DNA from: Numida meleagris
Lineage: Eukaryota > Chordata > Aves > Galliformes > Numididae
Direction of reading: 5' to 3'
NCBI RefSeq assembly: GCF_002078875.1
Contig: NC_034438.1
Location: 15,379,791-15,443,790, forward strand
DNA: 64,000 nt
A program made the translations under genes and the position numbers. Every line of letters begins with the position of its first letter. The first letter of the stretch is position 1. Shown piece by piece: positions 46,517 to 58,860 of this stretch. The notes beneath the pieces were generated by a model. The model saw nothing but the letters and a program-made list of their open reading frames with translations, searched no databases and was not told the DNA's origin.

Positions 46517-46903
46517 GAGAATCATATTATAGCTTGAATTGGGTGGGACATTAAAGGTCATTTATTTTCAGTCTTCTTACCATGGGCAGGGTTGCCAGCC
46601 ACTAGATGAGGCTACCTAGGGCCCCATCCAACCTGTCCTTCAGTGCCTCCAGATGCCTCCATGGGGCAACCACAGTTTCTCTAGACAATCTGTTCCAGGG
46701 CCTCACCATCCACTGAGTAAAAAATTTCCTCCTAACATCTTATTTAAATCTCCCTTCTTTTAGTTTGAAACCACTCTCCTCTGTCCTGTCACTATCAGAT
46801 CATGTAAAAAGTCACTCTCCCTCCTGTTTATAAGCTTCCTTTAAGTACTAGAAGCCTGCAATGATGTCTCTCCAAAGTCTTCTATTCTCCAGGCTGAAAA
46901 AAC

Positions 46904-47690
46904 TCAGCTCCTATAGCCTGTTTTTGTAGGAGAGGTAGTCTCACCCTCATCATTGTGGCCCTCCTCTGGAACTACTCTAAAAGATCCACTTCTTTCTTGT
47001 GCTAGAAACCAGAGACCTGGATGCAGTACTCCAGGTGGACAGAGTAAGGAGGGACAGTCGCCTCTCTTGCCACCTCTTTCTTGTTGCATCTCAGGATACA
47101 TTTCTCCTTCTGCGCTGCAAGCACAAACTGCTGGCTCATATTCAGCTTTTCATCCACCAGAACACCCAAGTTCTCCTCCATGGGGCTACTCTCAATGAGT
47201 TCTCCCAGTCTATAAACATATCTGGGATCGTCTCGAGTTCAGCACCTTGCTCTTGGCCTTGTTGAACCACGTCTAGTTCATGTGTGCCCAGGTCCCTCTG
47301 GATGGCATCCCTTCCTTCTATTGTATCAGCTCCACCACTAAGAGTACATCACCAGATGTCCTTTATAGTTCTGGTCCTTAGGTTTTACCCACAATCTCTC
47401 AACCTGTTTATGGCTTTTCTCAGGTAGCTCTTGGCATTCTATCCATTTCTTAACATCAAGGGCAGCTTCCCTCCCCTCTCCCACCCTCCTGCCCTTTCTA
47501 TCTCTTCTAAATAGCCCTTGGTTGTGGTATTCCAGTAGTGTGATTCATCCCACCACCTTTCCACGATAGTAATTTGGTCATAGTTTTCTAATTGCACTAT
47601 GCTTTCCAATGTCTCCTGCTTATTTCCCATGCTACATGTGTTGGTGGAGAGGCACTTCACTTGGACTGTTGGCCATGTTGCCTTATTTGA
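46904..47690 (-). pseudogene. CR1 ORF2 remnant: endonuclease start fused by deletion to RT C-terminus
   Basis: The endonuclease N-terminus reads VKCLSTNTCSMGNKQETLES and IVQLENYDQITIVERWWDES (47450-47660), which are the first strands of the apurinic-type endonuclease. The catalytic Glu expected in the ITETWWD motif is kept as IVERWWD. Homology goes on through ERLWVKPKDQNYKGHLV to about 47350, then switches to [16 protein letters not shown], which follows the FADD box in other copies. About half the endonuclease and the RT core are therefore deleted between these points. Non-functional. Confidence 0.82.
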
Positions 47691-47769
47691 GGAGCCTCTT
47701 TAATTTGTTTGAGACAATTCTGAAGATTTTCCCTGCTGATTCCTAAAGTGACAGTGTTCTCTGTCCCTT

Positions 47770-48865
47770 GTCTGTTACTCAGTAACTTTCTCTTCCCCTT
47801 CCCTCACCAAATCCAGTTTAAAGTTCTGCTTATCAGACCAGCAAGTTTGCTGTCTAGAACAGTCTTGTCCCACCTAGTCAGTTGCGTCCAATCCGATGTC
47901 AACATGCCTTGTCTTTCAAAGGTGTGCCCAAGATCTGAGTGTTGTACCAAACACACAGCCAGTCATTCAACCGATCTGTTCTCCACCTTCTCTCTGGGTC
48001 CCAGGTCTCCAATCAGGAGGATAGAGGAGAACACTACCTGTGCTCCCAGTACCTTCAACATCTTTCCAAGCAACGTAGAGCCTCTTTTAATATTTCATAT
48101 TCTCCTTGTTGCAACATCATGCAACCCATCTTGAAAGAACAGGAAGAGATAGTAGTCCTCTGTTTTTACCAGGCCTGCCTCTTTTTAATATCATAAAAGC
48201 TGGCTCCAACAGGCAACAAAACTCTTTAGATAGATTATCTGGGCAGCAAATAGATGCCTCTGCCTCTCAGCAAGGAATCCCCAAGTACTAACACTCCTGC
48301 CATTTTTTTTGTGGCATTGGTTCTAATATGGTTGACTGGTTGCACCACTGTAATGCAGTTGTCCCTTCCTTGGTCTGAAATGTTAACCACACTCTCCTCT
48401 TTCCAGCTCCAGAGTGCCGTGCCTGCTGTATAGTGGCACTTCAGGGGCAAGAAGGAAACTCCTCCTCTGAGCAGAGACAAGGGTCTGGTCTCCCTCATCT
48501 TATGTATTGTTGCAGCTTAGCTTCCCTTTGCAGGGACTTAAGACTGGGCTGTTGGTCAGCCGCCTCTGCCCTCAGGATACATTCAGATTCCAGATTTCTA
48601 CAGTCAAAGGTCAGTAGGGCTCTTTCACTCACTGAGACGGCTGTTTGGGTGCACTCATTTACCTGGGATGGTTGTGGACTCCCTGTCTGGGATTCAGCCT
48701 CTGCCTGGACATTGCAGCAGGTAGTCACTATTTTTGTTTCAAAAGAAGACTTCTCCTTAGTACTCCTAGAGGAGATAAAACAACCCACCTTCTGCCCTAC
48801 CTGTGCACTTGTCAGGGTGAACTCAAAGCAGTATAAATTGACCCTACAAGATATGACATAGTTGT
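47770..48865 (-). pseudogene. CR1 ORF1 remnant with esterase-like (SGNH/GDSL) domain
   Basis: ORF1 of CR1 encodes an RNA-binding/esterase-like protein. Here the N-terminal part is a 97-codon frame (48495-48788) with NECTQTAVSVS. Next comes a frame with AGVLVLGDSLLRGRG at about 48253-48300, holding the GDS nucleophile motif. Further on is KVLGAQVVFSSILLIGDLGP, and near 47870-47905 SDWTQLTRWDKTVLD. The last should hold the catalytic D-x-x-H pair (DxIHLT in the family). The Asp remains but the His is replaced by Gln. A stop interrupts the region between. It is a dead copy, but the only ORF1 in this window. Confidence 0.78.
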
Positions 48866-49311
48866 CTAACCATGCTGTAAAAGAAGTTTCCTATTTAAAC
48901 AGTCACATTACCAATTGCAGGCAACTGAATGTATAAACACTTTCAGTGTCTGATCACTTCTAATTTTACACTGTAATCACTAAATTGTCAATACTTTAAT
49001 TAAACTGAGTGAAATGCAACTCCACAGTGTATTTATTGGTTCATCATTGTCTCTCACAAATACAAGCCTACTAGCAGCTGCTCTTATTCTCCAGATGAAA
49101 ACAGAGAAGATACAGATAATTCTGAGGTATTTTTGTGCACACTTAGTTATGTAACATGACTTTCTGTTCAGAATCATTTGGAGTTACATTGTGTACACTT
49201 GTCTGTTTTCATTTCCAGTGCTCCTGTCTCATAGGTATATTTCCAGTCTTGGTATAATTAGTATCCATTTTAAAAGTGCAATAACATCTGCTTTGTCATT
49301 TCTGTCACTCT
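48866..49311. other. Non-coding gap, nothing recognised
   Basis: AT-rich spacer between two minus-strand CR1 fragments. No coding or repeat signature was recognised. Confidence 0.55.
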
Positions 49312-49661
49312 GTCAAGTCCATCACTAAACCATATCCCTCAGTGCCACATCCACATGTTTTTTAAATCCTTCCAGGGATGGTGACTCCATTACTTCCCTG
49401 GGCAGCCTGTTCCAATACGTAATCTGCCTTTCTGTGAAGAAATCCATTCTGATACCCAAACTAAACCTCCACTGATACAACTTGAGGCCATTGCCTCATG
49501 TCCTATCGCTTGTCACCTGAGAAAGGGACCAAGACTCTCCTTGCTACGATCTCCTTTCAAGTAGTCATAGTGAGCAAAGAGGTCTTCGCTCCGCCTCCTC
49601 TTCTCCAGACTAAACAACTTTGGCTGCTCCTTATATGTCTTCTCTAGTCCCTTCTAGTCCC
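49312..49661 (-). mobile_element. CR1 LINE 3' region fragment, older subfamily
   Basis: The plus strand contains CCTTCCAGGGATGGTGACTC, CTGGGCAGCCTGTTCCAATA and CGCCTCCTCTTCTCCAGACT, an antisense CR1 3' UTR and ORF2 C-terminus. The terminal octamer is not preserved. The 5' break coincides with a short perfect hairpin at 49651-49678. Confidence 0.87.
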
Positions 49662-49678
49662 TTCTTTGGGACTAGAAG
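49651..49678. repeat. Perfect 11-bp hairpin at a CR1 breakpoint
   Basis: CTTCTAGTCCC (49651-49661) pairs with GGGACTAGAAG (49668-49678) around TTCTTT. The left arm is the last CR1 sequence, and CTAGTCCCTTCT is itself duplicated just before it. The right arm is a fold-back copy not expected from CR1. Confidence 0.8.
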
Positions 49679-52497
49679 AAAAAGATTGTGGTGGGGTACA
49701 CAATTTTTCTCAGAACCCTTAGTGTGACTACTACTGTAATAACCAAGGATCTCACACACTCATGTCATTAACAGTAAAAAATACATACAAGATGATATTC
49801 TAATAAGAAAAAACTACCTACAAGTAGTACCTAGGAATAAACATCTGCTTAAATTAGCATAATATGTCTTAAAAGTAGCTCACTTAGGATTTACAGGATG
49901 ATTTTCTAGCTTTCATTTTGAATAGTTGCTATTTTGACTGTGGGCAGATTTGATAGGTAAGAACAGTTATAGAAAATGCTCTGAAATTTGAATCTTACTT
50001 GCAAACAGTTATACTGAGAAGAAATAAAGAGGTTCAGAAAAAAAAATTAAAGCTGTCAACACTAGTTAAAATGAAGAACACTACTAATGCAAAAACTAAA
50101 AAGTTATCAAATACAGTATTTAATTTTGAAGCAGCAAAGTAGTTTAACTCCAGCCTTTTTTGTTTGATTTGTTTTGGATCTTCCTTCCAGTTAACAACAT
50201 TTTGGGCTGAAAAGATTTTGCTTTTCCTAGTGAGACAGATGGCCTGAGAAAACAGCTATTTCTTTAATTACTGTTTTCCTAGGTTTATAATCATCTTGAT
50301 GGAAACACAGACCATTTAGTGCTTTTCTTTGCTGTGGAATGGGCATGACTTCATGCCTCCTAAAGTATCAGCAGGCAGACCCAAAGAATAAACTACTGCA
50401 GCATCAGTAAGACCTGGCTAAGTTAATGTACCCTGTTGACTTGCAGGAAATACTGTCTTGGAGGTGGCACCATGCTTGTGGGTAATGCTTCTTCCTGAGC
50501 TGTTCATATGCCAGAGAATCACTGTTTTTTTCCTTCTGGGACTTAGCTTCTGTGCCTCATCATTGCATGTTATAACCACATTTTTACAACTTGCTTTTGA
50601 ATATTGTTGTGCAGATATTTGCCTTGTGTTTTCTTTGGAGGAAGTTAGCTGACTGGATTTAACATGCCGAGGTTTAATTCAGAGGCTTAATTTAACTTTC
50701 AGGAGGTGGCTGTTAGTGAGAGCAGAGCAGTTCATAGATTGCACATGAGTTAGCAAAACATTCAAATGCTCTGCCAGTGTCTGTGTTCACCTTAGCCTCT
50801 TGATTTATGTCAAAGCTAAAACACCTCTTGGTTAGGTTTCAACTGAGATTACGTAGTTGGATAATTCAGAGCATCTCCTTTCCTTCTCTTAGGAAAGAGG
50901 CATAAAACGCTGCTGGAATCATTCTCATCCCACTGATGTTAATCCTAAACTTTCCAAGCTACATCTGCCTTCATAATGCTGTGTTAGCTGGCTCCAGATA
51001 CATTTGTCGTGCCAAAGACTTGGTGTGCAGGATCACAAGTATGTCAGCTGGTGATCTACTGGACTAATTAAACTGACTTTGTCAACTGGACAGAAGAGCT
51101 TTGTTGGATAGAAGCATTAAAACAACGATGATGCTTTCAGCAGCAGAGCTTCTTGCATGTGTGTAGCTTACTGTTTCTGCCCCATCATGTACTATGCTAC
51201 CTTGAACATCTACTGCCTGCCAGAAACTTCTCCCTACAGCTGCATGAGTCAGGAGGAGGCTTGCTGCAATATCTGGGCTTCATCATCACAGATACATCTC
51301 TTGTTCTCTTGAGGGAAGATCTGCCCTGTCTGTAAGCCTTATGTTGCTACCTCCGCATGTCCTGGTTTTAACTTTTCTAGAAAAAGAAAAAAAAACAGAG
51401 TAAGAAGCTTTGATTAGTGTGCTTCTTATTAATGTTAAAGCACTCTAGAGCTGAAGAACATTCCTTATATATACATATATGTGCAGAACTTCTGAACAGA
51501 AAAGTAGGTTAGCAGTCATTTAGCCAAACCTCATCCAAATGAGTTATAATTTGATTACAGTTTGGTGGTTGGTGCTACCTATTCTTGAGTGGATACTTGA
51601 GCACTGGGAAATACTCAAGGTTTTGCAGAAGGGAAAGCTGCAAGAAGCTGCAGAAAGCTTTGCAGAAGGGAAAGCAGCTGCCTCCTGGGAGCCTTACGCA
51701 ACCTCCTGTGCACACAGCCAGATGTGCCTAGGTGCAGTCAGAACTAAGAAATGAAGGAAAGCTTATGCCTTTGATTCTTCTTTGCAGGTGTCTATGATAG
51801 AATCTGCAAGAATTGCAGGAATTGTTAAAAAAATCATTTAGCAAATAAGATAATAAACAAAAATCTAAATACACTGAAAGCTAAGTATATTGATAGTGAA
51901 GCTGAATGCACATCTGAATAGACTGCATATCTACAGACACATTACATTCACATACATTTCACAACGTTTCATGGTGCTCAGCACTTCTGCTGTGATTTTC
52001 TAAAGTAAAAGAGGCAAAATCACTATGGTTTAATAATTGAAAATTGTCGCTGAATTTTCAATTCAGCTTCTTAAGAGTTGTGCAGTACTCAGAGCCTAAA
52101 AAGGGCCATATCCACCAGTAACATTTTCTTCAATGAACAATTAACAGTAAATGTACAGAAATATTAGCTACACTACCAAGTTAAGTCCAGCTTTTAGCCA
52201 TGTTTCACCACATATTAAAGCCATCTCTAAAGCATTACAGAGAACAGACTCATTCTTAATGTGATCAGTTCAACTTGCTTTTGTTTGGGGAGGGGTGAGT
52301 TGGGAAAGATGGGGAATAGTAAGCTCTCCGTCAGAAGATACTCCTTAATTTTATCTCTTAATAATTTTCAACGTTTATTTGGGCTATTACTTTTGCTTCA
52401 TCTTTCCAATTTCATCTTATTAGCACTATTTTGATATTAAGTTCTCTTATCAAATACTGTAATTATATACTAATATTGAATGAAGAAATAAAGCCTG
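49679..52497. other. Non-coding stretch, about 2.8 kb
   Basis: No transposon or gene recognised. A 17-bp direct repeat (TTTGCAGAAGGGAAAGC) occurs at 51622-51638 and 51659-51675 inside a 71-codon frame of no known family. Confidence 0.5.
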
Positions 52498-53018
52498 TCA
52501 GCCTGACCTCAGTGTCAGGGAAGGTTATGGAACAGACCATCTTGAGTGAGATCACACAGCATGTGCAGGACAACTGGGGCATCTGACCCAGTCAGCATGA
52601 GTTCATGAAAGCACAAGTATTATGAGGAGTGGTTGAGGAAACTGGGATTCTTTAATCGGGAGAAGAGGAGGCTCAGGGGAGATCTTATTGCTCTCTGCAG
52701 TGACCTGAAAGGAGGCTATAGTGAGGTGGGGGTCAGCTTCTTCTCCTGCATAATTAGCAATAGGACTAGAGGGAATGGCCTCAAGTTGTGCCGGGGGAGA
52801 TTAAGGTTGGATATTAGGAAAATTTATGCTCTGCAAGAGTGGTCAGACCCTGGAATGGGCTGCCAAGGCAGGTGGTTGAGTCACTGTTCCTGGAATTGTT
52901 CAAGAAATGTTTAGATGTGTTTCAAGAGACATGGTTTAGTGGGGAAATATTGGCAGCAGGTGGATGGTTGGTCTGGATGATCTTGGAGATCTTTTCCAAC
53001 CTTGGTGATTCTATGATT
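52498..53018 (+). mobile_element. CR1 LINE with internal deletion, about 520 bp
   Basis: It opens in the reverse transcriptase (LTSVSGKVMEQTILSEITQH, then PSQHEFMKAQ) and at about 52618 jumps to the ORF2 C-terminal block (LRKLGFFNREKRRLRGDLIA). It then runs through a 3' UTR with GATGATCTTGGAGATC and CTTTTCCAACCTTGGTGATT to a single terminal ATTCTATG (to 53018). Other CR1 copies carry several hundred bases of palm and thumb sequence at the jump, including the FADD box, so this is an internal deletion. The subfamily differs from the others in its 3' UTR. Confidence 0.9.
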
Positions 53019-53499
53019 CAAAATTATATTTTTTCTGGAGTACTGGTACTGGCTAACGTTTGTGTGAGATTTCAGACAAATTTTGTGCAATTTTCCTTGT
53101 ACAAAAAAGTGCAAAATTTGGGGCATTCTGCTGACTTAATAACTGCAATTTTTGGTGTACTGACCATAGGGAAACTGCCTGAGCATTAAGGGAAGGAGAA
53201 AGAAACATTTACTGAAAAATATCTGGTAGAAGTAAACAATTAAGTTTGCTGAAAACATTTTTTACAATCAGTTTAGGAACGGACTGTGACTTTTAAAGTT
53301 GGTTCTGCCAAGTGGAAGTGCACCGTGCCTTAGCCTGGCTTTGTATTTGGGTTAAATTCATTTATCTTCAGAAATAAGAATGTTAAACATATATATGTAT
53401 ATGTGTATAATCAATGTAGCTATGCTTTCCCATCTAATAAATGTTATTTTGAACACATTTTACTCTAGTTTATGAGAATATTGTGGTTGATCCTTACAT

Positions 53500-53566
53500 T
53501 ATGATGTATGATATATGATTCTATGATTATGATGTATGATGTATGATGTATGATTCTATGATTATT
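53500..53566. repeat. Degenerate TATGATG-type tandem repeat
   Basis: Repeated ATGATGT and ATGATAT units with two GATTCTATGATT words that match the CR1 terminal octamer in reverse phase. It may be an expanded remnant of a CR1 tail or an independent simple repeat. Confidence 0.7.
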
Positions 53567-56500
53567 ATCTCTACACGATACAAGGAGTCTGTCTTTTTCC
53601 ATATCTATGAAAGACTGTTGTTAGAAAAAATTATGGAACAAAAACACATTTAAAAATACGTGTATAAAAGAATATGTCCCCAGTAGAAGAAATATCAGGA
53701 AGAAAAAATAAAAAGATTATAGTACATACAAGGAGTTGGAATGAAATGAAGCCACACACAGTTAGAAAAGATTTGGAAGTTTTCATGGGACCTTCTGGAA
53801 AATATACATCACTTCTATGAGAAGATTTGGTTTATTAGTAAAAGTCTGGGTAAAATTTCAGGATTTAAGAGAATACCAATAAAGTGAAGACTGACATTAA
53901 CCAGAACACACTATAAATACCACACAAAGAGACCAAACAACCCACTACTGAGAGACATGCCGGACGTTCTGCTTCATTGCTAGCCTGTAACAATAGGAAG
54001 AAACCTGTTGTCTCTTGCAGAATTAATTCAGTTAAATAAACTGCTTGAAATGCTATTGTTTAGCCCTGACAGCAGCTGCTTACTGTGGCTGCTGTTTGTG
54101 TGTGATCAGCTGACACAGCTTAGAGCCTGCTGTAGCACACATACATTTTAAAACATGCCATTTGGCATATAGGAGTCACTTCTTGTTGTTTTGTGTAAAT
54201 TCCTCCTTTTTTATTCTGATTGAGTGTTGAGTGTAGCTCAGGATGCTATGCAATATGTATTGTGTCTTCAAGGGGGGCATTTTCAGAAAGTTACATCACT
54301 TCTGCAAAGGTGAATTGGCTTTTATCTTCAATTTAGCCACATAAACTGTATGAGCAATCACACACTACATACTCAACTGCAAGTGTAAATCAGAATAAAG
54401 ATTGCAGCATAGAATATATATTAAATTAAAAGAAGTCCTTTCCTCAACAGATATTGGAAGCAATGTTTTTTCCTGAATGGCAGACATAAAGATAGGAGAC
54501 CAAAACTCACTAAGAATACATAGTTTTTACAAGGAAACAGAACTTCGCTCTGATGAATAACGTGCCTATTGTTTTTAACCTTCTGAGCGTAGATTTTTAT
54601 AATGAAAAAGAGAGGTTATATTTCTGAAAGCTCTCTCCTCCAGGCACTGAAAAATCCAGGCATGTACAACTGCTACAGTTAACAGGTTGTCTTTTACTGC
54701 CACAGTGGTGGACATTTAAACCTTGAGGATATCACAGCAAACATTAAAGATATTTGTTATACTGTTTAAATGAAGCTGTTCTGGCTTTTCATGACTCTGA
54801 CCTATAATATTTTACTAACACAAACTTTCTGTTGTCTGGTAACTGGGAAATAATAATTCACTGAACAGCAGAGAGCTGAACTTAGGCTCCACACAGACAG
54901 ATGCCAGAAACAGATTATAGGGTAAGAGAGCGAGAAAATTTTAGCATTTTAAGATTTAAACTCTTTCTTCTCATCATAAACTCAAAAGACCCTCCAAAAC
55001 AGACAAGCATCCTCAGCTGAGAGCAGGGGTAGAAATCACTACAGAATACTAGAAGGTTGTTTTCATGGGGATAATAGAGAAATCAAATTCCCAGTTGTCA
55101 GCTGGCTCTCACTGAATGCTTGATCTGTTAATCTGATGCAGAATAAGCTTGTGTTGAAGTCAACAGGGTTGCACTCTTTAAAGTTCCTGAAGAGTTCACA
55201 ATTCATATTAAATGAGTAACTGCATAAGTGGAAATTAATACCAGCAAATATGAGACCAAATTCAGAGAGATCCTTATTTCTTCCAAATTATGCTAAGATA
55301 TAGAAATCTATCTTCTTAACTCTAACATATATTTATGAGTTTAGTAGCAGAGAATCGCAATAAGTGTCATATCATTATGCAGAAAGTATTTGTAGCTCAT
55401 TTCTATGCTTACAGTAAATTTGGGACACAAGGATCAGGATTTAAACTCTGGCAGATTTTATGAAGAAAGGCTACTGAATCGGCTTCTCAGCTCTAGGAAC
55501 TGACACAAAAGAAAAGAGATTTTTAGGTAAGTTTTCAGACTAATACAGATTCACAAACTGAGGAAGTGTGTTATCTGGTAAAATATCATATGTTGACATT
55601 TCCTGCTTAAATCAACAAAAATAACCATAGAAGGTAGTGCCCACAAATTCTTTGTGACTTCTTTACTGTCATAAAAATAATATGAAGCAATATATTTTTT
55701 ATATAGTTTCTGTTTGTTTGTTTGGTTTTTAATTCAGGGGATAATACAAAATCATTAGCTAATGATAATATGCTCTATTTACTGTTAATTTTGTATCAAA
55801 ATGATGTCCAGTTGCACTGGATGTTCAGGATATATTCTTGAGTATAACTGGATTATTAACATTCTGAACATAACATTTCATCGAATTTAAATTAATTAAA
55901 ACAAAATTTAAAGGCCAGAAATGAAGAAAATTTAGTAACTTGATTTTATGTATTTGCACTCTTCCCTAATTATTACAAGGTGGTTGCACACCTCTGAGGA
56001 TTGTTGAAATGAGAGCATTTATACACATAAATGAGAATATCAACTTTCAAATATAAATCAGAATACTCTTTTGAACTGTATTGTGTCACCATGCCACCAT
56101 TAAAAACAGCAGTTCATAATGAGCTTTAAAAAAGAGACTGGTTTACTATCTAATCAGTTGAGGCACAGTAAGACATAAGAAAGGGAATTCGTCCTATCAC
56201 CTCAGGTAGATAAGCTGGACCTCCAAGATATAGCATAGCTTTCTTTATTTCATCCCAGTACCAAAATACACTATGTTTTAACCTCTGTCTTTTGGACTGA
56301 GGCGGGTTTAGGCCAGAACAAGACCAAGTTCTTATCGTGATAATCTCTGTAAGCTTAGAGCAAGGAGGTTCTGACCTATGTTTAATTAAAGCTGCATTAC
56401 AGTGCTTAGACATCTGCTATATTTGTACATTGTGGGCCAAGGGCTCAGCTTGAGCATCTCTTCTGAGACCTATATGGGTTTTAACTTTTTTTCCCCTACA

Positions 56501-58259
56501 TTATTTCTAAAGCTAAGTCACTATTTCCATGTCCAAGGACAATTTCCCACATTAGGGAAAGGGGTATGATGTTGTTCTTTATTTCTAGTATTTTCAGAAT
56601 TGCAGAAGAATGTTTACAGAGAATTCTTCTGAAAGCCCTCAGGAAGTTTAATGTATAGCACTGTGTACACTCTAATGGTGATGGATGCAAATCTCATTTT
56701 TAAATGAATTCTCTCTTTTAGAGAGCTAGGTGCATTATTTAGTACATTTAGTACAGTTAGATACATTATTGTATTGTATTTACCTGAACATTCGCAAAAA
56801 ATGGTTTTCCTATATTTCTACCATTCTTTTCTATTCTTTCCATCGTATTACTTCTAACACTGTTCTTCATTCTCCCAAATTTCATCCAAAAGAGCCTGAT
56901 GCAAAAAATTCAGCCTTCTTTATGTGAGCCTTTAGTCTCGATCAATGAGACTAATTGCATGACTAAAGATTTAGACACATGCTTACTTAACAAATAGCTA
57001 CGACAGTTTAAGATTGCCCTCTCTCCCTCTCTTAAATTACTTCTGTCACAGCTCTATTGACAGAACTGTCTGAGCAGTCTGCAGCTACCTCAGCGAAAAG
57101 TCTTGCCATTTGGAGGGGAGAATTTTGCTTTGGATCCATATATAAACCTCTTGCATTTTATGTTAAAATTTTTGTTCAATTCTCTGACAAATTTGTTGAG
57201 ATTTCCACAGCTGAATTTCTTTCATTTCTTCCTCACCTGCTGCTGATCATGTCTATCAAATGTCTAAAGAAAATGCAGACTTTGTCCTTCCATCACAACC
57301 TTCATACTTCTGGCCAAACCAATGGATCTCCACCACCCCATCAAAGGGGAAGCACAAGCCTTTTGAGAGCTCTTTGGAGCCAGGTAATTTTGGATGGCAC
57401 TAAATATTTTACTGGTTGGAAATAAAATGATCTTTTTGTCATGTACATTGTCTCATATCAGGTCTCAGTCAGCATGATTTTTTTTGTCATATTATCAGTC
57501 CTTTTACGACAGAATTATGGGCATACACACAAGAGGAACTAAATGACATTGTGTTAACTTCTGTTATTAAAAGGAGGTCACATCTTCTAATCCTTCATTT
57601 TGTTATTTGTTGTACTACCAATTTAGACCTGGTCAATCTCTTCCCAAGATCTGATGAAAGCTTGATGTATTTTTTTTGAAACATGTTAGCTTTTCTATTT
57701 TGTGGCTATTGGCACATATACAAACTTCAGCTCATCAGGCAATACATTTTTATATTTATGTTCATACTGTCTGAAAAATATCCTTTCCCATTGCAGGCAA
57801 TGCTTTACGTATGGAATAGTATCCTTTGAGATAATAAATAATGAAAGAACACTTATACATGATAGATTTAATAAATTTATCCTATAAGCAATTTCATCTG
57901 TAAGAGTTTGGGTCAGAATTGTGACCTGCTCTGCAGGAGGATCAAACTGTACACCATGAGAGAAAGGTTAGGGGTACTCATCAGCATCTTTTCCCCATGA
58001 TTCTGTGAAAGGGATGTATTCTCGGTCAGTGAAATCTGAAAATTTCCTAGTATCAGGGATTATACTGTAGAAGGATATAAAAACAAAGATATATAACCTA
58101 ATTAGTTTGCTGAGCAGCAAGTGTATTTCTTTCAAAGTAAATAGCTTCTGCAAAATATTATTTATATAGTTCTTTCAAATTGGTTTGAAGTGTTGTTTAG
58201 ACAATCTTATTATGTATAAAGATAAAAAACTTCCATCAAGAAATTATGCAAAGGAAAAT

Positions 58260-58860
58260 GGACACACCAGCTGGATAAATCTATCATACATTGGCAAAAA
58301 GAAACAAGCACTTTTAATTAGCTGAGTGAATGTCGTTTGCTGAATGCTGAAAGCACAGACTCACTTATATTAAAATGTGCCTAATTTTCTGTGAAAAAGT
58401 CCCATCTGAACAGCCCTGACCATAGTCAATCATACTAAAAGCCACTGGTGCTTAATTTAATTTACCAATATAAAATGCAAATGAGGTGATTAAGTGGAGT
58501 GGCAGACATAGTAGGGCCTCATTCAAACCATCAAGTTAAATGCAAGCAGACAGCAAACTGGCTGTGCAAAGAAAATTTTAGCATATTCGTTTGATTAGTG
58601 CTACAAAAATTTAATTAGGTTGGCTAATTACTTGACAAATTGCTCTACACTAGAGAAAAGGCAGAGCATGCTTTATTCCTGCAAAAACCCTGTGTGTATT
58701 TTAGCCCAAATGCTATCTGCCAATTTGCAAAAGCATTATTAAATGAATGAAAGATGGTACAACAGTCTCCAACAATGGCAAATTGTATAATGCATATAAT
58801 TAGAAAGGCACACACCACTATATCCATATGTCCATGATCTCTCATGTCTAAAAATATTTA
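58260..58860. promoter_or_regulatory. Candidate conserved regulatory element with POU, homeodomain and SOX-like sites
   Basis: It contains ATGCAAAT (58475-58482, POU octamer), two TAATTA homeodomain cores 13 bp apart (58612-58617 and 58625-58630) and AACAATGG (58771-58778, SOX-type). There is no repeat-family signature and no coding frame of note. Motifs this short occur by chance in AT-rich DNA, so enhancer identity is a guess pending conservation data. Confidence 0.25.

Larger units (their letters stand above)
46517..48865 (-). mobile_element. CR1 LINE with ORF1 and both ends of ORF2, large internal deletion, about 2.35 kb
   Basis: The 3' end lies at 46517 (antisense octamer-like AATCAGAGAATCATATTATA). 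Going up in coordinate, the minus strand reads the 3' UTR, the ORF2 C-terminus, and the post-catalytic RT segment GRDAIQRDL near 47310. At about 47340 it jumps to the endonuclease N-terminal half of ORF2, then ORF1 up to about 48865. The rest of the endonuclease and the RT catalytic core are gone. It is one of only two copies here that reach upstream of the reverse transcriptase, and the only one that includes ORF1. Full CR1 elements are about 4.5 kb. Confidence 0.85.

Noticed and set aside
47748..48134. A 128-codon plus-strand open frame
   Set aside because: Antisense shadow of the CR1 ORF1 esterase-like region.
48433..48861. A 142-codon plus-strand open frame, one of the longest in the window
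   Set aside because: It is antisense to the CR1 ORF1 remnant; the minus-strand frames carry the recognisable CR1 protein.
57057..57425. Possible gene: 122-codon plus-strand frame
   Set aside because: No domain or conserved motif; hydrophobic stretch alone is not evidence.
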